From Thiohalocapsa sp. ML1 (GTDB taxonomy: Bacteria > Pseudomonadota > Gammaproteobacteria > Chromatiales > Chromatiaceae), in assembly GCF_001469165.1 (NCBI RefSeq), contig NZ_JABX01000021.1:41838-105837 (forward strand): a DNA stretch of 64,000 bases. Reading direction: 5' to 3'. Shown piece by piece: positions 52,470 through 61,130 of this stretch (the first letter of the stretch is position 1; each line of letters begins with the position of its first letter). Under the pieces are notes generated by a model. It was given only the letters and a program-made list of their open reading frames with translations. It did not search any database and had not been told where the DNA came from. A program made the position numbers and the translations under genes.

Positions 52470-53222
52470 TTACTTTCGGGTATTCACTTTGTTCGCATCG
52501 CCTGGGTGCCGGCCGCCGGCGACCTGCTCCAACGGCCCGGGTGGAGTGCGCCGGGCACGCCGGGTGCCGACGATGAACACGCCGAGCGCGCCGGCCGCCG
52601 CGCTCACGTAGTGCAGCCCATGCGGCAGCGCTTGAAACAACGGGGCCAGCACGACGTCGGTGACGATCATTTTGCCGGCGATCCAGCCGAGCAGGGCGCC
52701 GCCCAGCGTGATGATGACCGGGAAGCGGTCCATCAGCAGCAGCACGAGCTTGCTGCCCCAGACGATGATCGGGATGCTGACCAGGATGCCGAAGGTGACG
52801 AGCAGCATGTCGCCGTTCGCGGCGCCGGCCACGGCGATGACGTTGTCTAGGCTCATCACCGCGTCGGCGATGACGATGGTCTTGATGGCGCCGAACAGGT
52901 GCTGCGGTGCGTCCACGCCTTCCGCGCTGACCTCGGGCTCCGGCTGCATCAGCTTAACGCCGATCCAGAACAGCAGGAGCGCGCCGACGATCTTCAGGAA
53001 CGGCAGCGCCAGCAGTTGCAGCGCAAAGAAGATCAGCGCCAGGCGCAGCGCAATGGCCCCGAGCACGCCCCACAGGATGCCCTTGTTGCGCTGCTCCGCG
53101 GGCAGCCGCCGACAGGCGAGCGCAATGACCACGGCGTTGTCGCCGCCGAGCAGGATGTCGATGGCGATGATCTGCGCCACGGACAGCCAGAAGCCGCCAT
53201 CGGCCAGCGCGACCTCATGCAT
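52470..53222 (-). CDS. TerC family membrane protein
   Basis: A 250-residue inner-membrane protein with about seven helices. The TerC hallmark GGDNAVVIALACRRLP is in the first half (NxxxI and acidic residues in the membrane) and its pseudo-repeat MSLDNVIAVAGAANGD in the second. Family members are linked to metal (manganese) efflux and tellurite resistance. The C-terminal 30 residues are hydrophilic and not conserved. It is probably monocistronic. Confidence 0.92.
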   Translation of the reverse strand: MHEVALADGGFWLSVAQIIAIDILLGGDNAVVIALACRRLPAEQRNKGILWGVLGAIALRLALIFFALQLLALPFLKIVGALLLFWIGVKLMQPEPEVSAEGVDAPQHLFGAIKTIVIADAVMSLDNVIAVAGAANGDMLLVTFGILVSIPIIVWGSKLVLLLMDRFPVIITLGGALLGWIAGKMIVTDVVLAPLFQALPHGLHYVSAAAGALGVFIVGTRRARRTPPGPLEQVAGGRHPGDANKVNTRK

Positions 53223-53282
53223 GGCGAGGTCGCGCCCCGCCGTCGCGGCGCGGCGTCCGTGCCGGGCGCGCGTGCAGTGCCA

Positions 53283-53885
53283 TCAGGCCGGCGCCAGCGC
53301 TGCGGCACCCTCGGCGCTGTCGGCGTCGGGCTGTGCCGCGTAGAAGCGCGTCGCCGCGAGCCCGATGAGTCGGGTCACCGCGGCCATGGACAGCGCGCCG
53401 GTGCCGACGGTCATCCAGGGGGCCGGATTCCAGCGGGCCAGCAACTGCGGCGCTGTCCCGCCGGCGCCGGTGGCGGCGACGACGGCGAGCATCTCCGGCA
53501 CGCGCGCCAGGTCGTCGATGTCGTGGCCGTAGACGCAGGCGATTTCGAGGATCAGGTACAGGTGCATGCGGGCCAGCATCGACGCGGCGCCGACGACGCC
53601 GGCGTACTTGAGCAATTGGCCCGCCGCCGGAAACAGGACCGGCAGATACAGCAGCGCGCCGCCGGCGGCGGCCAGCCCGGTCTTGGCGTCCACCAGCCGG
53701 CGGGCGCGCCGGCGGAGATCATCGTCGGGAAACTGCTCCTCGAGCATGCGCACGGTGCGGCGGATCTCGTTCTTGCGCAGGCGCAGAAAGAAGTAAAAGA
53801 GCTCCTCCGTGGCCAGCGACTGGCGCCGGCCGAGGGAGCGCGCCGGTGCGGCGCGGGGCGCCTTGGATGTCGGGCCGTCGTTCAT
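53283..53885 (-). CDS. Uncharacterised membrane-associated protein (200 aa)
   Basis: I do not recognise this family. It has a hydrophilic N-terminus with RRQSLATEELFYFFLRLRKNE and RRARRLVDAK, then hydrophobic stretches at about 70-105 (AAAGGALLYLPVLFPAAGQLL and GVVGAASMLARMHLYLILEI) and 125-170, and an Ala-rich tail. It stands divergent from an EcsC family gene, and its amphipathic Gly/Ala-rich helices faintly resemble EcsC proteins, which may point to a related membrane role. Codon use matches the surroundings, so it is likely real. Confidence 0.6.
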   Translation of the reverse strand: MNDGPTSKAPRAAPARSLGRRQSLATEELFYFFLRLRKNEIRRTVRMLEEQFPDDDLRRRARRLVDAKTGLAAAGGALLYLPVLFPAAGQLLKYAGVVGAASMLARMHLYLILEIACVYGHDIDDLARVPEMLAVVAATGAGGTAPQLLARWNPAPWMTVGTGALSMAAVTRLIGLAATRFYAAQPDADSAEGAAALAPA

Positions 53886-54112
53886 CGGGATGGGCGGGCG
53901 GGTTGCTGCAGAAGTGATCCAGAATAGCGCAAGGGGCGCCGAGCGACGGAATATGACAGTTGCGTGACAGGGCGTAAAGGCGGGCGCGCCGGTGCGTGCG
54001 CCGGCTTGGTCGGCGAGCCGGCCAGCGTCTGCCGCGGGTCCAGCAGCCGCCGCCGGCTATCGCCGCGGAGCGACACTGCGCGCCCCGGTGCGGTTTCGCC
54101 TAAGCTTGGCGT

Positions 54113-55009
54113 ATGAACAACATCTCCGATACCCAAGCAACCGTGGACCAGCATGACCCGGCCGCCCGCGCGCTGGTGGCCGAAGGGCTGCCGCGCCACG
54201 CCGCGCGCGAGCTCGCGTGGTCCTACGAGCGCCTGGAGCACCCGTCGCTGGCCGCGCGCCTCAGTGACGCGCTGGCGTCGCCCTTCGAGCAGGCCATGAA
54301 GCTCTTGCCGCGGCGCTGGAAGCAGCAGCTCGACCGCAGCGTCGAGGCCAATATGTACCGGACGCTCAAGATCGCGATGGGCTCCATGGACTACCGCGCG
54401 CCGGTGCCGTCCAGCGACGTGATGCACCGCGTGCTGGTGGCCGGTACCGGTGCCGTCGGCGGCTTCTTCGGGCCGCTCACGGTGCTGGCGGAGCTGCCGG
54501 TGGCCACGGCGTTGATGATGCGCTCCATTGCCGACATCGCGCGCAGCGAGGGCGAGGACGTGATGGGCAGCCGCGAGGCGCGCCTCGCCTGCGTGCAGGT
54601 GTTCGCGCTCGGCGGGCGCACCAAGGACGACGACGAGGCGGAGGTGGGCTACTACGGTATGCGCATCACGCTCGGTCTGCACTTCGAGAACATCCTCAAC
54701 GTCGCGGCCAAGCTGGACGGGCCGCAGATTCCGGCCGCGATCCAGCTCGCCCGCGCCATTGCCGCGCGCTTCGGCGTCATCGTCTCGGACAAGCTCGCGG
54801 CGCAACTGGTGCCGGTGGCGGGGGCGCTCAGCGCCGCGGCGCTGAATCTGATCTTCATGCAGCACTACCAGGACGTGGCTCGGGGCCATTTCGTCGTGCG
54901 CCGGCTGGAGCGCGAGTACGGCGCCCATGTCATCCGCAACGCCTACAGCCTGATCCGCGAGCAGGATCGGCTCGGCACCCGGCAGTTCAGCCCCGTCGAA
55001 GGCTGGTGA
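54113..55009 (+). CDS. EcsC family protein
   Basis: A 298-residue protein matching the EcsC domain: LSDALASPFEQAMKLLPRRW, MYRTLKIAMGSMDYR, VAGTGAVGGFFGPLTVLAEL, the diagnostic PVATALMMRSIADIARSEGED, CVQVFALGG and VIVSDKLAAQLVPVAGAL. Glycine-rich hydrophobic helices suggest peripheral membrane association. EcsC relatives are linked to secretion or membrane functions, but no activity is established. The stop overlaps the GTG of the next gene, so the two are translationally coupled. Confidence 0.9.
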   Translation: MNNISDTQATVDQHDPAARALVAEGLPRHAARELAWSYERLEHPSLAARLSDALASPFEQAMKLLPRRWKQQLDRSVEANMYRTLKIAMGSMDYRAPVPSSDVMHRVLVAGTGAVGGFFGPLTVLAELPVATALMMRSIADIARSEGEDVMGSREARLACVQVFALGGRTKDDDEAEVGYYGMRITLGLHFENILNVAAKLDGPQIPAAIQLARAIAARFGVIVSDKLAAQLVPVAGALSAAALNLIFMQHYQDVARGHFVVRRLEREYGAHVIRNAYSLIREQDRLGTRQFSPVEGW

Positions 55010-55512
55010 GCGGGATTGCGCGCCGCATCGCCCTCTGCGTGGGGCTCGTGCCTGCGCTGCTGCTCCCGGCGGCCATGGCCGGCGCCGAGGACGCCGGTGT
55101 GCAGGCGTTTCGCGACTGGGCGCTGCGCTGTCCGACGGGCGCCGGCTGCTCGCTGGAGCAGCGCATCTTCACGCCCGGCGCCGCAACGCCCCTGATGCTC
55201 CTGTCGTTGCAGCGCGCGGGCGGCGAGCGCCGCCTGATGGCGGCCGTGCGGGTGCCGCTCAACGTGGTTTTGCCCGAGGGGCTCGCGATCGCCGTGGATG
55301 GCGATGCGCCGCAGAAGGTGCCCTTCCACCACTGCCGAGAGGAAGGCTGCTTCGCGATCTTTCCGGTGCCGGAGCGCCTGGGCCGGCGCCTGCGTGCCGG
55401 TACCACGGCGCTGCTGACGGTGCAGTTGCTCGACGGCAACCGGCTCAGCCTGCCGGCGTCGCTGATGGGGGTGACCGCGGGGCTCAGGGCGCTCGGCGAC
55501 GCGGGTCAGTGA
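55006..55512 (+). CDS. Invasion-associated locus B (IalB) family protein
   Basis: A 168-residue exported protein: signal peptide to about 26 (ARRIALCVGLVPALLLPAAM), then the IalB fold with FRDWALRCPTGAGCSLEQRI, VRVPLNVVLPEGLAIAVD, VPFHHCREEGCFAIFPV and TTALLTVQLLDG. The paired cysteines (RC/GC and HC/GC) probably form disulfides in the periplasm. GTG start overlaps the EcsC stop by four bases. A repeat element follows directly after the stop. Confidence 0.85.
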   Translation: MSGIARRIALCVGLVPALLLPAAMAGAEDAGVQAFRDWALRCPTGAGCSLEQRIFTPGAATPLMLLSLQRAGGERRLMAAVRVPLNVVLPEGLAIAVDGDAPQKVPFHHCREEGCFAIFPVPERLGRRLRAGTTALLTVQLLDGNRLSLPASLMGVTAGLRALGDAGQ

Positions 55513-55760
55513 AGATTCAAAAATAACCGCTACACTCGTCGCGGCGGAACCCGACGTTGGGCGATGGCTATCGCTATCGCTATCGCTATCGACGGTGAGC
55601 GACATTGCACGACCCAAGGGTTTCGCGCTTCGACGCAGCTTGAGCCGAATGCGGTTGGGCGGGAGGATTTCGATCCCGATCCCGATCCCGATCCCGATTT
55701 CGACGATCGGCTGGCGGAACGTGGGTGTCGGGGGTGGGGCCGTTGTTTTTGAGCGGTTTC
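55513..55760. repeat. Interspersed repeat family 2, longest copy with both ends
   Basis: The left end GATTCAAAAATAACCGC and right end GTTGTTTTTGAGCGGTTTC are imperfect inverted repeats of each other. Hexamer tracts lie inside: GCTATC units (55566-55592) and GATCCC/GATTTC units (55668-55703), followed by GATCGGCTGGCGGAACGTGG. Both ends fit the GGAACCGTTCAAAAACAACTG consensus. The element fills the gap between the IalB gene and the convergent kinase gene. Confidence 0.8.
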
Positions 55761-57719
55761 TCAGGGCGCGACGTGAATCACCCTGGATGATGTGCTGCAC
55801 GCGCCGGCCGCTTCCGGTGCTGTCAGCGCCGCGCGCAGCCGGGGCAGGAACACATCGGTGCCCGCGGTCTCGGCCAGCCTGCCGGGCAGCTCGACGCCGC
55901 CGTGGCACCAGACCGCGAGGATCAGGTCCGCGCCCGCCGGGCCGCCGACGTCGAATCCCGTCTCCCGGGCTGCCTCGCCCCGATACAGGAGCTTTGCGAA
56001 GCTGTCCGGGAAGGCCATGACCTCATCCGCGGCGCTGACGAAAAACAGATGCAGCCGCCCCGAGCCCTCGTCCCGATTCCTCACGTCCACGGCAAAGGGA
56101 TCGCCGATGCGATAGCGGCCGTCGGCATGGTTGGTGCTGATGCTCGGGGCGTGCTCGGCGCCGAACGGACGGATCGTGCTGAGCGTGGCGCACACCGGCG
56201 GCGACAGGACTTCCAGCGTCGCGAGATCGACGCGGATGGACGGGATTTGCCGGAGCGCATCGCGCAGCGCAATCAGGGTGTCGCGGCTGCCCACGTAGCC
56301 CGCCATTGCAAACTCCCGCGCGCCCGTCTCCGTGAGCCGGATGCGGGCGCAGTCGAGGGTGCGAATGGCCGCGGCGATGCTGTCTTTCGCCGACGGCAGC
56401 GCGGGTGCCGGCGCCGGCGTTGCCGGGGTGTCGGGCGGCTGCGGCGTCGGCTCGGGCGTCGTCGGCTGCGACGCAGGCGGGGACGCGATTGGCGTGCTCG
56501 GGGGCTCGCGCTCCGCCGCGGCGGGCTCAGCCGGCAGGGTTTGCTGCGCGGGAGCGGTGGCCACCACCGCGGGCTGGTCGTCGGCAGCCGCGCGCGAGGC
56601 GTCATCGTCCGCCGACGGCGCCGGCCCCCGGGGCAGCCAGAGCCACAGCCCGGCCGCGATCGCCAGCACCAGCACCAGCGCAAGCCCGCCCAGCACCGCG
56701 ATGAGTCCGCGGCGGCGCGGTGCCGGCGGCGTTGCGCCGGCCGCGGCCGCCGTGGCGGTGATGGACTGCCCGCTCGCGACGGTGGCGTCGGCAGCCGCCG
56801 GTGGTGGTGGGGTCGTGCCTGGCTCGCCGGGCCGCAGTATCACGGTGGCATCGGTGGCCGACGCCTCGAACAGCCGCCGCCATTCCGCCACGCTCTGCGG
56901 GCGCTGGTGATGGTCGGGCTCTAGCGCGCGGTCGAGCGCCGTCAAGAAGGTCTGGCTGTAGACGCCTGCCAGCTCCCGCGTGAGCCAGCGTCGGCGCTCG
57001 CCGAAGGCCACCGGCTTGTCGCCAAGCAGCACGAAGAACATCGACGCGGCCAGCGCGTAGATGTCGGTGAAGGGGCCGTACTCGCCCCAGGCCTGCTCCG
57101 GCGGCGCGAAGCCCGGCGTCTGCACGATGAAGCGCGACTGCGCCGCGCCGGCCACGTCGCGCCGTGCCGCGCCGAAGTCGATCAGCACCGGTGAGCCGTC
57201 CGGGCGCAGCAGCAGGTTGTTCGGCTTGATGTCGCGGTGCAGCACGTGCGCGTCGTGCACGCGCCCCAGGCCGTCGAGCAGCGCCAACAGCAGCGTGCGC
57301 AGCCGCTCCTCAGACCAGCGCAGCTCGGGCGTCAGGATGGCATCGAGCGGCTTGCCCTCCTCCCAGCGCATCGAGAAATAGACCGTGTCGTTGGCCTCGA
57401 AGACCAACTCCACCTTGATGATGTTCGGGTGCGGCTCCGGGTCCGCCAGCGCGCGCAGCGTGCGCGCCTCTTTGCGGAACTGCTCCAGCGACCACTGGAA
57501 GGCGTCGACGTGATCCTTGAGGGGCTCGACATGCCCGTCCTCGCGTCGGCGCGCTAGCTGGGCAGGCAAGAACTCCTTGATCGCCACCGTGCCGCCGATC
57601 TCCAGCAGCGTGGCCCGGTAGACGATGCCGAAGGCACCGGAGCCGAGCTTTTCGACGATCTCGTAGCCGAACAGCTTGGTGCCGGGGGGCAGGGCGGGAG
57701 CGGAATTACGGGTGTCCAT
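55761..57719 (-). CDS. Membrane Ser/Thr protein kinase with C-terminal DUF4384 domain
   Basis: 652 residues. The start MDTRNSAPALPPGTKLFGYE places the Hanks-type kinase domain at about 19-285: glycine loop GSGAFG 26-31, VAIK lysine 48, catalytic loop HRDIKPNN 161-168 and DFG 181-183, all intact. A Thr/Pro-rich linker and a transmembrane helix (about 325-345, LIAVLGGLALVLVLAIAAGLW) follow. The periplasmic part has Pro-rich sequence and a DUF4384-like domain (YRIGDPFAVDVRNRDEG, LHLFFVSAADEVMAFP). It probably senses an envelope signal and phosphorylates cytosolic targets. It is divergent from an OmpA-like gene across about 340 bp. Confidence 0.92.
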   Translation of the reverse strand: MDTRNSAPALPPGTKLFGYEIVEKLGSGAFGIVYRATLLEIGGTVAIKEFLPAQLARRREDGHVEPLKDHVDAFQWSLEQFRKEARTLRALADPEPHPNIIKVELVFEANDTVYFSMRWEEGKPLDAILTPELRWSEERLRTLLLALLDGLGRVHDAHVLHRDIKPNNLLLRPDGSPVLIDFGAARRDVAGAAQSRFIVQTPGFAPPEQAWGEYGPFTDIYALAASMFFVLLGDKPVAFGERRRWLTRELAGVYSQTFLTALDRALEPDHHQRPQSVAEWRRLFEASATDATVILRPGEPGTTPPPPAAADATVASGQSITATAAAAGATPPAPRRRGLIAVLGGLALVLVLAIAAGLWLWLPRGPAPSADDDASRAAADDQPAVVATAPAQQTLPAEPAAAEREPPSTPIASPPASQPTTPEPTPQPPDTPATPAPAPALPSAKDSIAAAIRTLDCARIRLTETGAREFAMAGYVGSRDTLIALRDALRQIPSIRVDLATLEVLSPPVCATLSTIRPFGAEHAPSISTNHADGRYRIGDPFAVDVRNRDEGSGRLHLFFVSAADEVMAFPDSFAKLLYRGEAARETGFDVGGPAGADLILAVWCHGGVELPGRLAETAGTDVFLPRLRAALTAPEAAGACSTSSRVIHVAP

Positions 57720-58062
57720 GCAGGCTCGACGACTCCGGACTAGGTCCGGCCACGCCCGGCCGGGCGTGGCCGCCACGATATCCCGCGCAGGCCCGGCGCG
57801 GGTTCGGGTGCTCTGGGTTGCTCTGGGGGCTCTGGGCGCGGCGCCGATGTCGGGCTGACCCCCGGGCGCAGCAGCAGGGTTCCGCCGCAAGGCGCCATGG
57901 TGCAACAACGGCGGTTTCAACGAAAATGGTAAATACTTCCTTTGAGGTATTGCTTGCCGATGGCATACAATTCCTGACGAATGACTGGCACAAGGCGTTC
58001 CGCGGCCTTGACGCTGCACCACGCGTGCCGGCTGCACATCAACTTTACATGGAGCGTGCGCC
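57720..58062. other. 343-bp divergent intergenic region with candidate ompA-side promoter
   Basis: No gene is supported. The left two thirds are GC-rich. On the plus strand TTGAGG (57942-57947) and TACAAT (57966-57971), spaced 18 bases within an AT-richer patch, are a plausible sigma-70 promoter for the OmpA-like gene at 58063. Confidence 0.4.
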
Positions 58063-58962
58063 ATGAAACGACTGATCATTACGCTCGGTTGCCTGCTGTT
58101 GACCATCGGGGGTTTCCTCGGCACCGCCGCCTCGGCGCAGTCCTACCTGGACCGCAACGCGAGCCCCACGGATATCAAGCGCGCCTTGCAAGGCACGCGT
58201 TCCATCAGCCGGCGGGCACCGACCAGTGCGCCGGCGCCACGGCGCTCCGCCGGCGCGTCCGCGGGCACCCCGACCGGCTCCGGCAAGACCGCCGTGCGTC
58301 GCGCGGCCGCGGGTGCCGCCGTTGCCACGGGCGCTGTCGCGGCCCAGCCGCTGCCGCCGTCCGAGGGCGACCTCGAAGAGGGGCCGGCGTCGTTCCGCAT
58401 TCAGTTTGCGTTCGGCTCCGCGGAGCTGCATCCCGACGCCATCCCGCTGCTCGACAAGCTCGGCGAGGCGCTCACGTCGGATGATCTGCGCGACTGGACC
58501 TTCGTCGTCGAGGGTCACACCGACGCCACCGGCGACGACCAGTTCAACCTCAGCCTGTCGCAGCAGCGCGCGGATGCCGTGCGCGACTATCTGGTTGCCA
58601 AGCACGGCATCGAAGCCGAGCGGCTGCCCACCCGCGGCTATGGCCCGAGCCAGCCCTTCGACCCGGACCGCCCGGCCGCCGCCATCAACCGCCGCGTGAC
58701 CTTTGCTGCACCGGAAGGCGAAGCCGACGACGCGGTGGCGTCCCTGACCCCGGCGTCTGCGGATGCCGAGCCGGCCGAGGTCGAGGATGTGCCGGCTGCG
58801 GCCGCCGCCGAGCCCGCGGCGGACGAGCTCGTCATCGATACCTTCATCGAGACCGGCCCCGCGCCTGGCGAAGAACCGCCTCCCGCCGACGCGGCGCCGG
58901 CCGCGGCGCCCGAGGAAGCCGATCCGGCCACGCCGGCCGAGCAGACCACCGGCGCCTCCTGA
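58063..58962 (+). CDS. OmpA-like peptidoglycan-binding protein
   Basis: A 299-residue envelope protein: signal peptide to about 25 (MKRLIITLGCLLLTIGGFLG), an Arg/Ala/Ser-rich linker, an OmpA C-terminal domain at about 115-225 (FAFGSAELHPDAIPLLDKLG, VEGHTDATGDDQFNLSLSQQ, RADAVRDYLV, INRRVTF), then an acidic Ala/Pro/Glu-rich tail of about 70 residues. The tail after the OmpA domain is unusual. There is no lipobox, so it is periplasmic rather than a lipoprotein. It lies between a kinase gene and a two-partner secretion pair. Confidence 0.9.
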   Translation: MKRLIITLGCLLLTIGGFLGTAASAQSYLDRNASPTDIKRALQGTRSISRRAPTSAPAPRRSAGASAGTPTGSGKTAVRRAAAGAAVATGAVAAQPLPPSEGDLEEGPASFRIQFAFGSAELHPDAIPLLDKLGEALTSDDLRDWTFVVEGHTDATGDDQFNLSLSQQRADAVRDYLVAKHGIEAERLPTRGYGPSQPFDPDRPAAAINRRVTFAAPEGEADDAVASLTPASADAEPAEVEDVPAAAAAEPAADELVIDTFIETGPAPGEEPPPADAAPAAAPEEADPATPAEQTTGAS

Positions 58963-58975
58963 GGCGCTGATGCAA

Positions 58976-58996
58976 CGCGGGGCAGGATGCCCCGCG
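58976..58996. terminator. CGCGGGGCA hairpin after the OmpA-like gene
   Basis: Perfect 9-bp stem CGCGGGGCA / TGCCCCGCG with a GGA loop, 14 bases after the stop codon. There is no T-run, so termination is uncertain. The same 8-bp stem recurs at 61047-61067 on the other side of the TpsB gene. Confidence 0.45.
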
Positions 58997-59201
58997 ACCG
59001 CTCAAGCGCCTGAGCGCATGAGCATGGATGGAAGCGAAAACCGTGTTTTGCTCTCGTCGTCTTTTCCTGAGCAGGCTTTCGCTTAGTGTCGCCGAACTTA
59101 GTAACGCCGAAGCAGGCCCTGGAAGGCCTTCTACGCGCTCCCTGACACCGGAAAGAGGCTGATTCGCGGACGCCAGGCGCCGCAGGCCAAGGAGACAATA
59201 C

Positions 59202-61031
59202 GTGCCCTTGTCGACGCACTGCCCCCGACGCATCGAGATCGAACGTTTCCAGATAGGCCGCCCACGGCATCGGCCCCCGCGCCGGACGGGCTGGCGCGCG
59301 GCCGTCATCATCGCGACGGTGCTGCTGCCGCCAGCCGTCGTCGGCCAGCCCGGCGGCGCCAACCTGCCGCCGGACCTGCGCGTGCAGCTCGGCGCCGGCC
59401 TGCCCGGCAGTGCCGAGCCGGATGTGCGCTTGCGCACGGTGGAGGGCAACCGCCCGGACCTGCCGCCGGCCCTGCCCGAGGTGCCCTTCGGCTTCGAGTC
59501 CGTCGCCCCCGCCGGCGCCGAGCAGGTGCGCTTCGAGCTGGGCTACATCGACTTGGACGGCGTCACGGCCTATCCGCTCGCTGCGCTGCAGCGCGGCATC
59601 GAGGGCCGCTACGGCCGCACCGTGACCCTGGCTCAGGTCTACGACATCGCCGCCGAGCTGCAACGCCGCTACCGCGAGGACGGCTGGTTTCTGGCCCGGG
59701 TGCTGGTGCCGCCGCAGCGCATCGAGGGCGGGCGGCTGCGCTTCGAGGTGCTGGAAGGGCACATCAGCGACATCGAGCTCCAGGGCGATATCGGCCCCTC
59801 GGAGCGGCTGGTGCGGGCCTACCTGGCCAAGGTCACCGCCGAGCGCCCGCTCAAGCTCGCCACGCTGGAGCGCGCGCTGCTGCTGGCCAAGGACATCCCC
59901 GGCATCGACGTGAAGGGCATCCTGCAGCCCGCGGACGATGTGGTGGGCGCGGCCCGGCTCATCGTCGTCGCGAGCCGGCAGCGGTTCTCCGGGCTCGCGC
60001 TCGTGGACAACATCGGCAGCAGCTTCACCGGCGAATGGGAGCTCGCCGCCCGCGTCGCCGCCAATGCCCACACGGCGCTCGGCGAGGAGATCGGCATCAC
60101 CGGCCTCGTCAGCGACCCCGCGAACAACGCCTTCGCCGATCAGAACAACCAGAAGGTCGGCATGGTCAACGGCTCCGTGCGGGTCGGCGATCTGGGCAGC
60201 TACGTGTCGGCCCTGGTTTCCTACGGCGACTCAAACCCCGGCGGCATCATTGAGGAGTTCGCCTACCAGTCGAAGAAGCTCCTGGTGTCGTTTCGGGTCG
60301 TGCACCCGATCATCCGGGCCCGGGCGCGCAACCTGTTCGCCGACATCGGCTTCGACTACATCGACAGCGACACGGACGTGTTCGAGGACGTGCCCTTCGT
60401 CGAGGACCGGCTGCGGGTGCTCACCGCCTCGCTCGCCTTCGACTTCCGCGACCGCTTCCGCGGCTCCAGCTATCTGGGGCTCGGCCTGCGCCACGGGCTC
60501 GACGCCTTCGACGCCACGCCGGCCGAGGACCCGTTCGCCTCGCGCTTCGACGCCGACGGCAGCTTCACGACCGTGCAGTTCACCGCCTCCCGCCTCCAGG
60601 CCATCACCGACCGCTGGGGCCTGTACGTGCTGACCTCGGCGCAGTACGCCTTCGATCGCGTGCTGTCCGACGAGGAGTTCGATGTCGGCGGCATCGACTT
60701 CGGCCGCGGCTACAACCCGAAGGAGCTCTCCGGCGACGACGGCATCGGCCTGACGGCGGAGCTGCAGTACACCCGCCCGTCGCAGCGCGACTGGCTGGAG
60801 CGCTGGCAGGCCTTCGCCTTCTACGACTTCGGCTACGTGCGCCAGCAGGCGAACGACCTCTTGCCGTCGGCCTCCGCCTCGCTCGCCTCGGCCGGCGCCG
60901 GCGTGCGCACCTGGTTTGCGCGTGACCTGTCGCTGGAGCTGCAGGTGGCGCAGCCGCTCACACGCAACAGCCAGCGCGCGGACGACACGCGAGACACCCA
61001 GTTGCTCGTGCGCGCCATCGCACGCTTTTAG
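59202..61031 (+). CDS. Two-partner secretion translocator (TpsB, ShlB/FhaC/HecB family)
   Basis: Outer-membrane 16-stranded transporter that exports the TpsA protein encoded next. The GTG start has GGAG eight bases upstream. Of 609 residues: a long signal-type N-terminus (hydrophobic VIIATVLLPPAVVG at about 34-48), a POTRA_2 domain at about 95-170 (GYIDLDGVTAYPLAALQRGI, DGWFLARVLVPPQRIEGG), a second POTRA, then the ShlB beta-barrel with FSGLALVDNIGSSFTGEWEL, the VRVGDLGSYV region and a final RAIARF with C-terminal aromatic residue as expected for Bam-dependent insertion. Confidence 0.92.
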   Translation: MPLSTHCPRRIEIERFQIGRPRHRPPRRTGWRAAVIIATVLLPPAVVGQPGGANLPPDLRVQLGAGLPGSAEPDVRLRTVEGNRPDLPPALPEVPFGFESVAPAGAEQVRFELGYIDLDGVTAYPLAALQRGIEGRYGRTVTLAQVYDIAAELQRRYREDGWFLARVLVPPQRIEGGRLRFEVLEGHISDIELQGDIGPSERLVRAYLAKVTAERPLKLATLERALLLAKDIPGIDVKGILQPADDVVGAARLIVVASRQRFSGLALVDNIGSSFTGEWELAARVAANAHTALGEEIGITGLVSDPANNAFADQNNQKVGMVNGSVRVGDLGSYVSALVSYGDSNPGGIIEEFAYQSKKLLVSFRVVHPIIRARARNLFADIGFDYIDSDTDVFEDVPFVEDRLRVLTASLAFDFRDRFRGSSYLGLGLRHGLDAFDATPAEDPFASRFDADGSFTTVQFTASRLQAITDRWGLYVLTSAQYAFDRVLSDEEFDVGGIDFGRGYNPKELSGDDGIGLTAELQYTRPSQRDWLERWQAFAFYDFGYVRQQANDLLPSASASLASAGAGVRTWFARDLSLELQVAQPLTRNSQRADDTRDTQLLVRAIARF

Positions 61032-61046
61032 TCGCAGCCGGAAGCA

Positions 61047-61067
61047 GCGGGGCACCGCCTGCCCCGC
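61047..61067. terminator. GCGGGGCA hairpin between TpsB and TpsA genes
   Basis: Stem GCGGGGCA / TGCCCCGC with CCGCC loop, 16 bases after the TpsB stop. It has the same stem as the hairpin at 58976-58996. It may reduce read-through from tpsB into tpsA or protect the transcript. No T-run follows directly. Confidence 0.4.
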
Positions 61068-61130
61068 ACGGACGATTGCTCGAAAGATCTTTATGGCGCC
61101 GCGCCAGGGCGCCCGACCGGGAGACGCATC

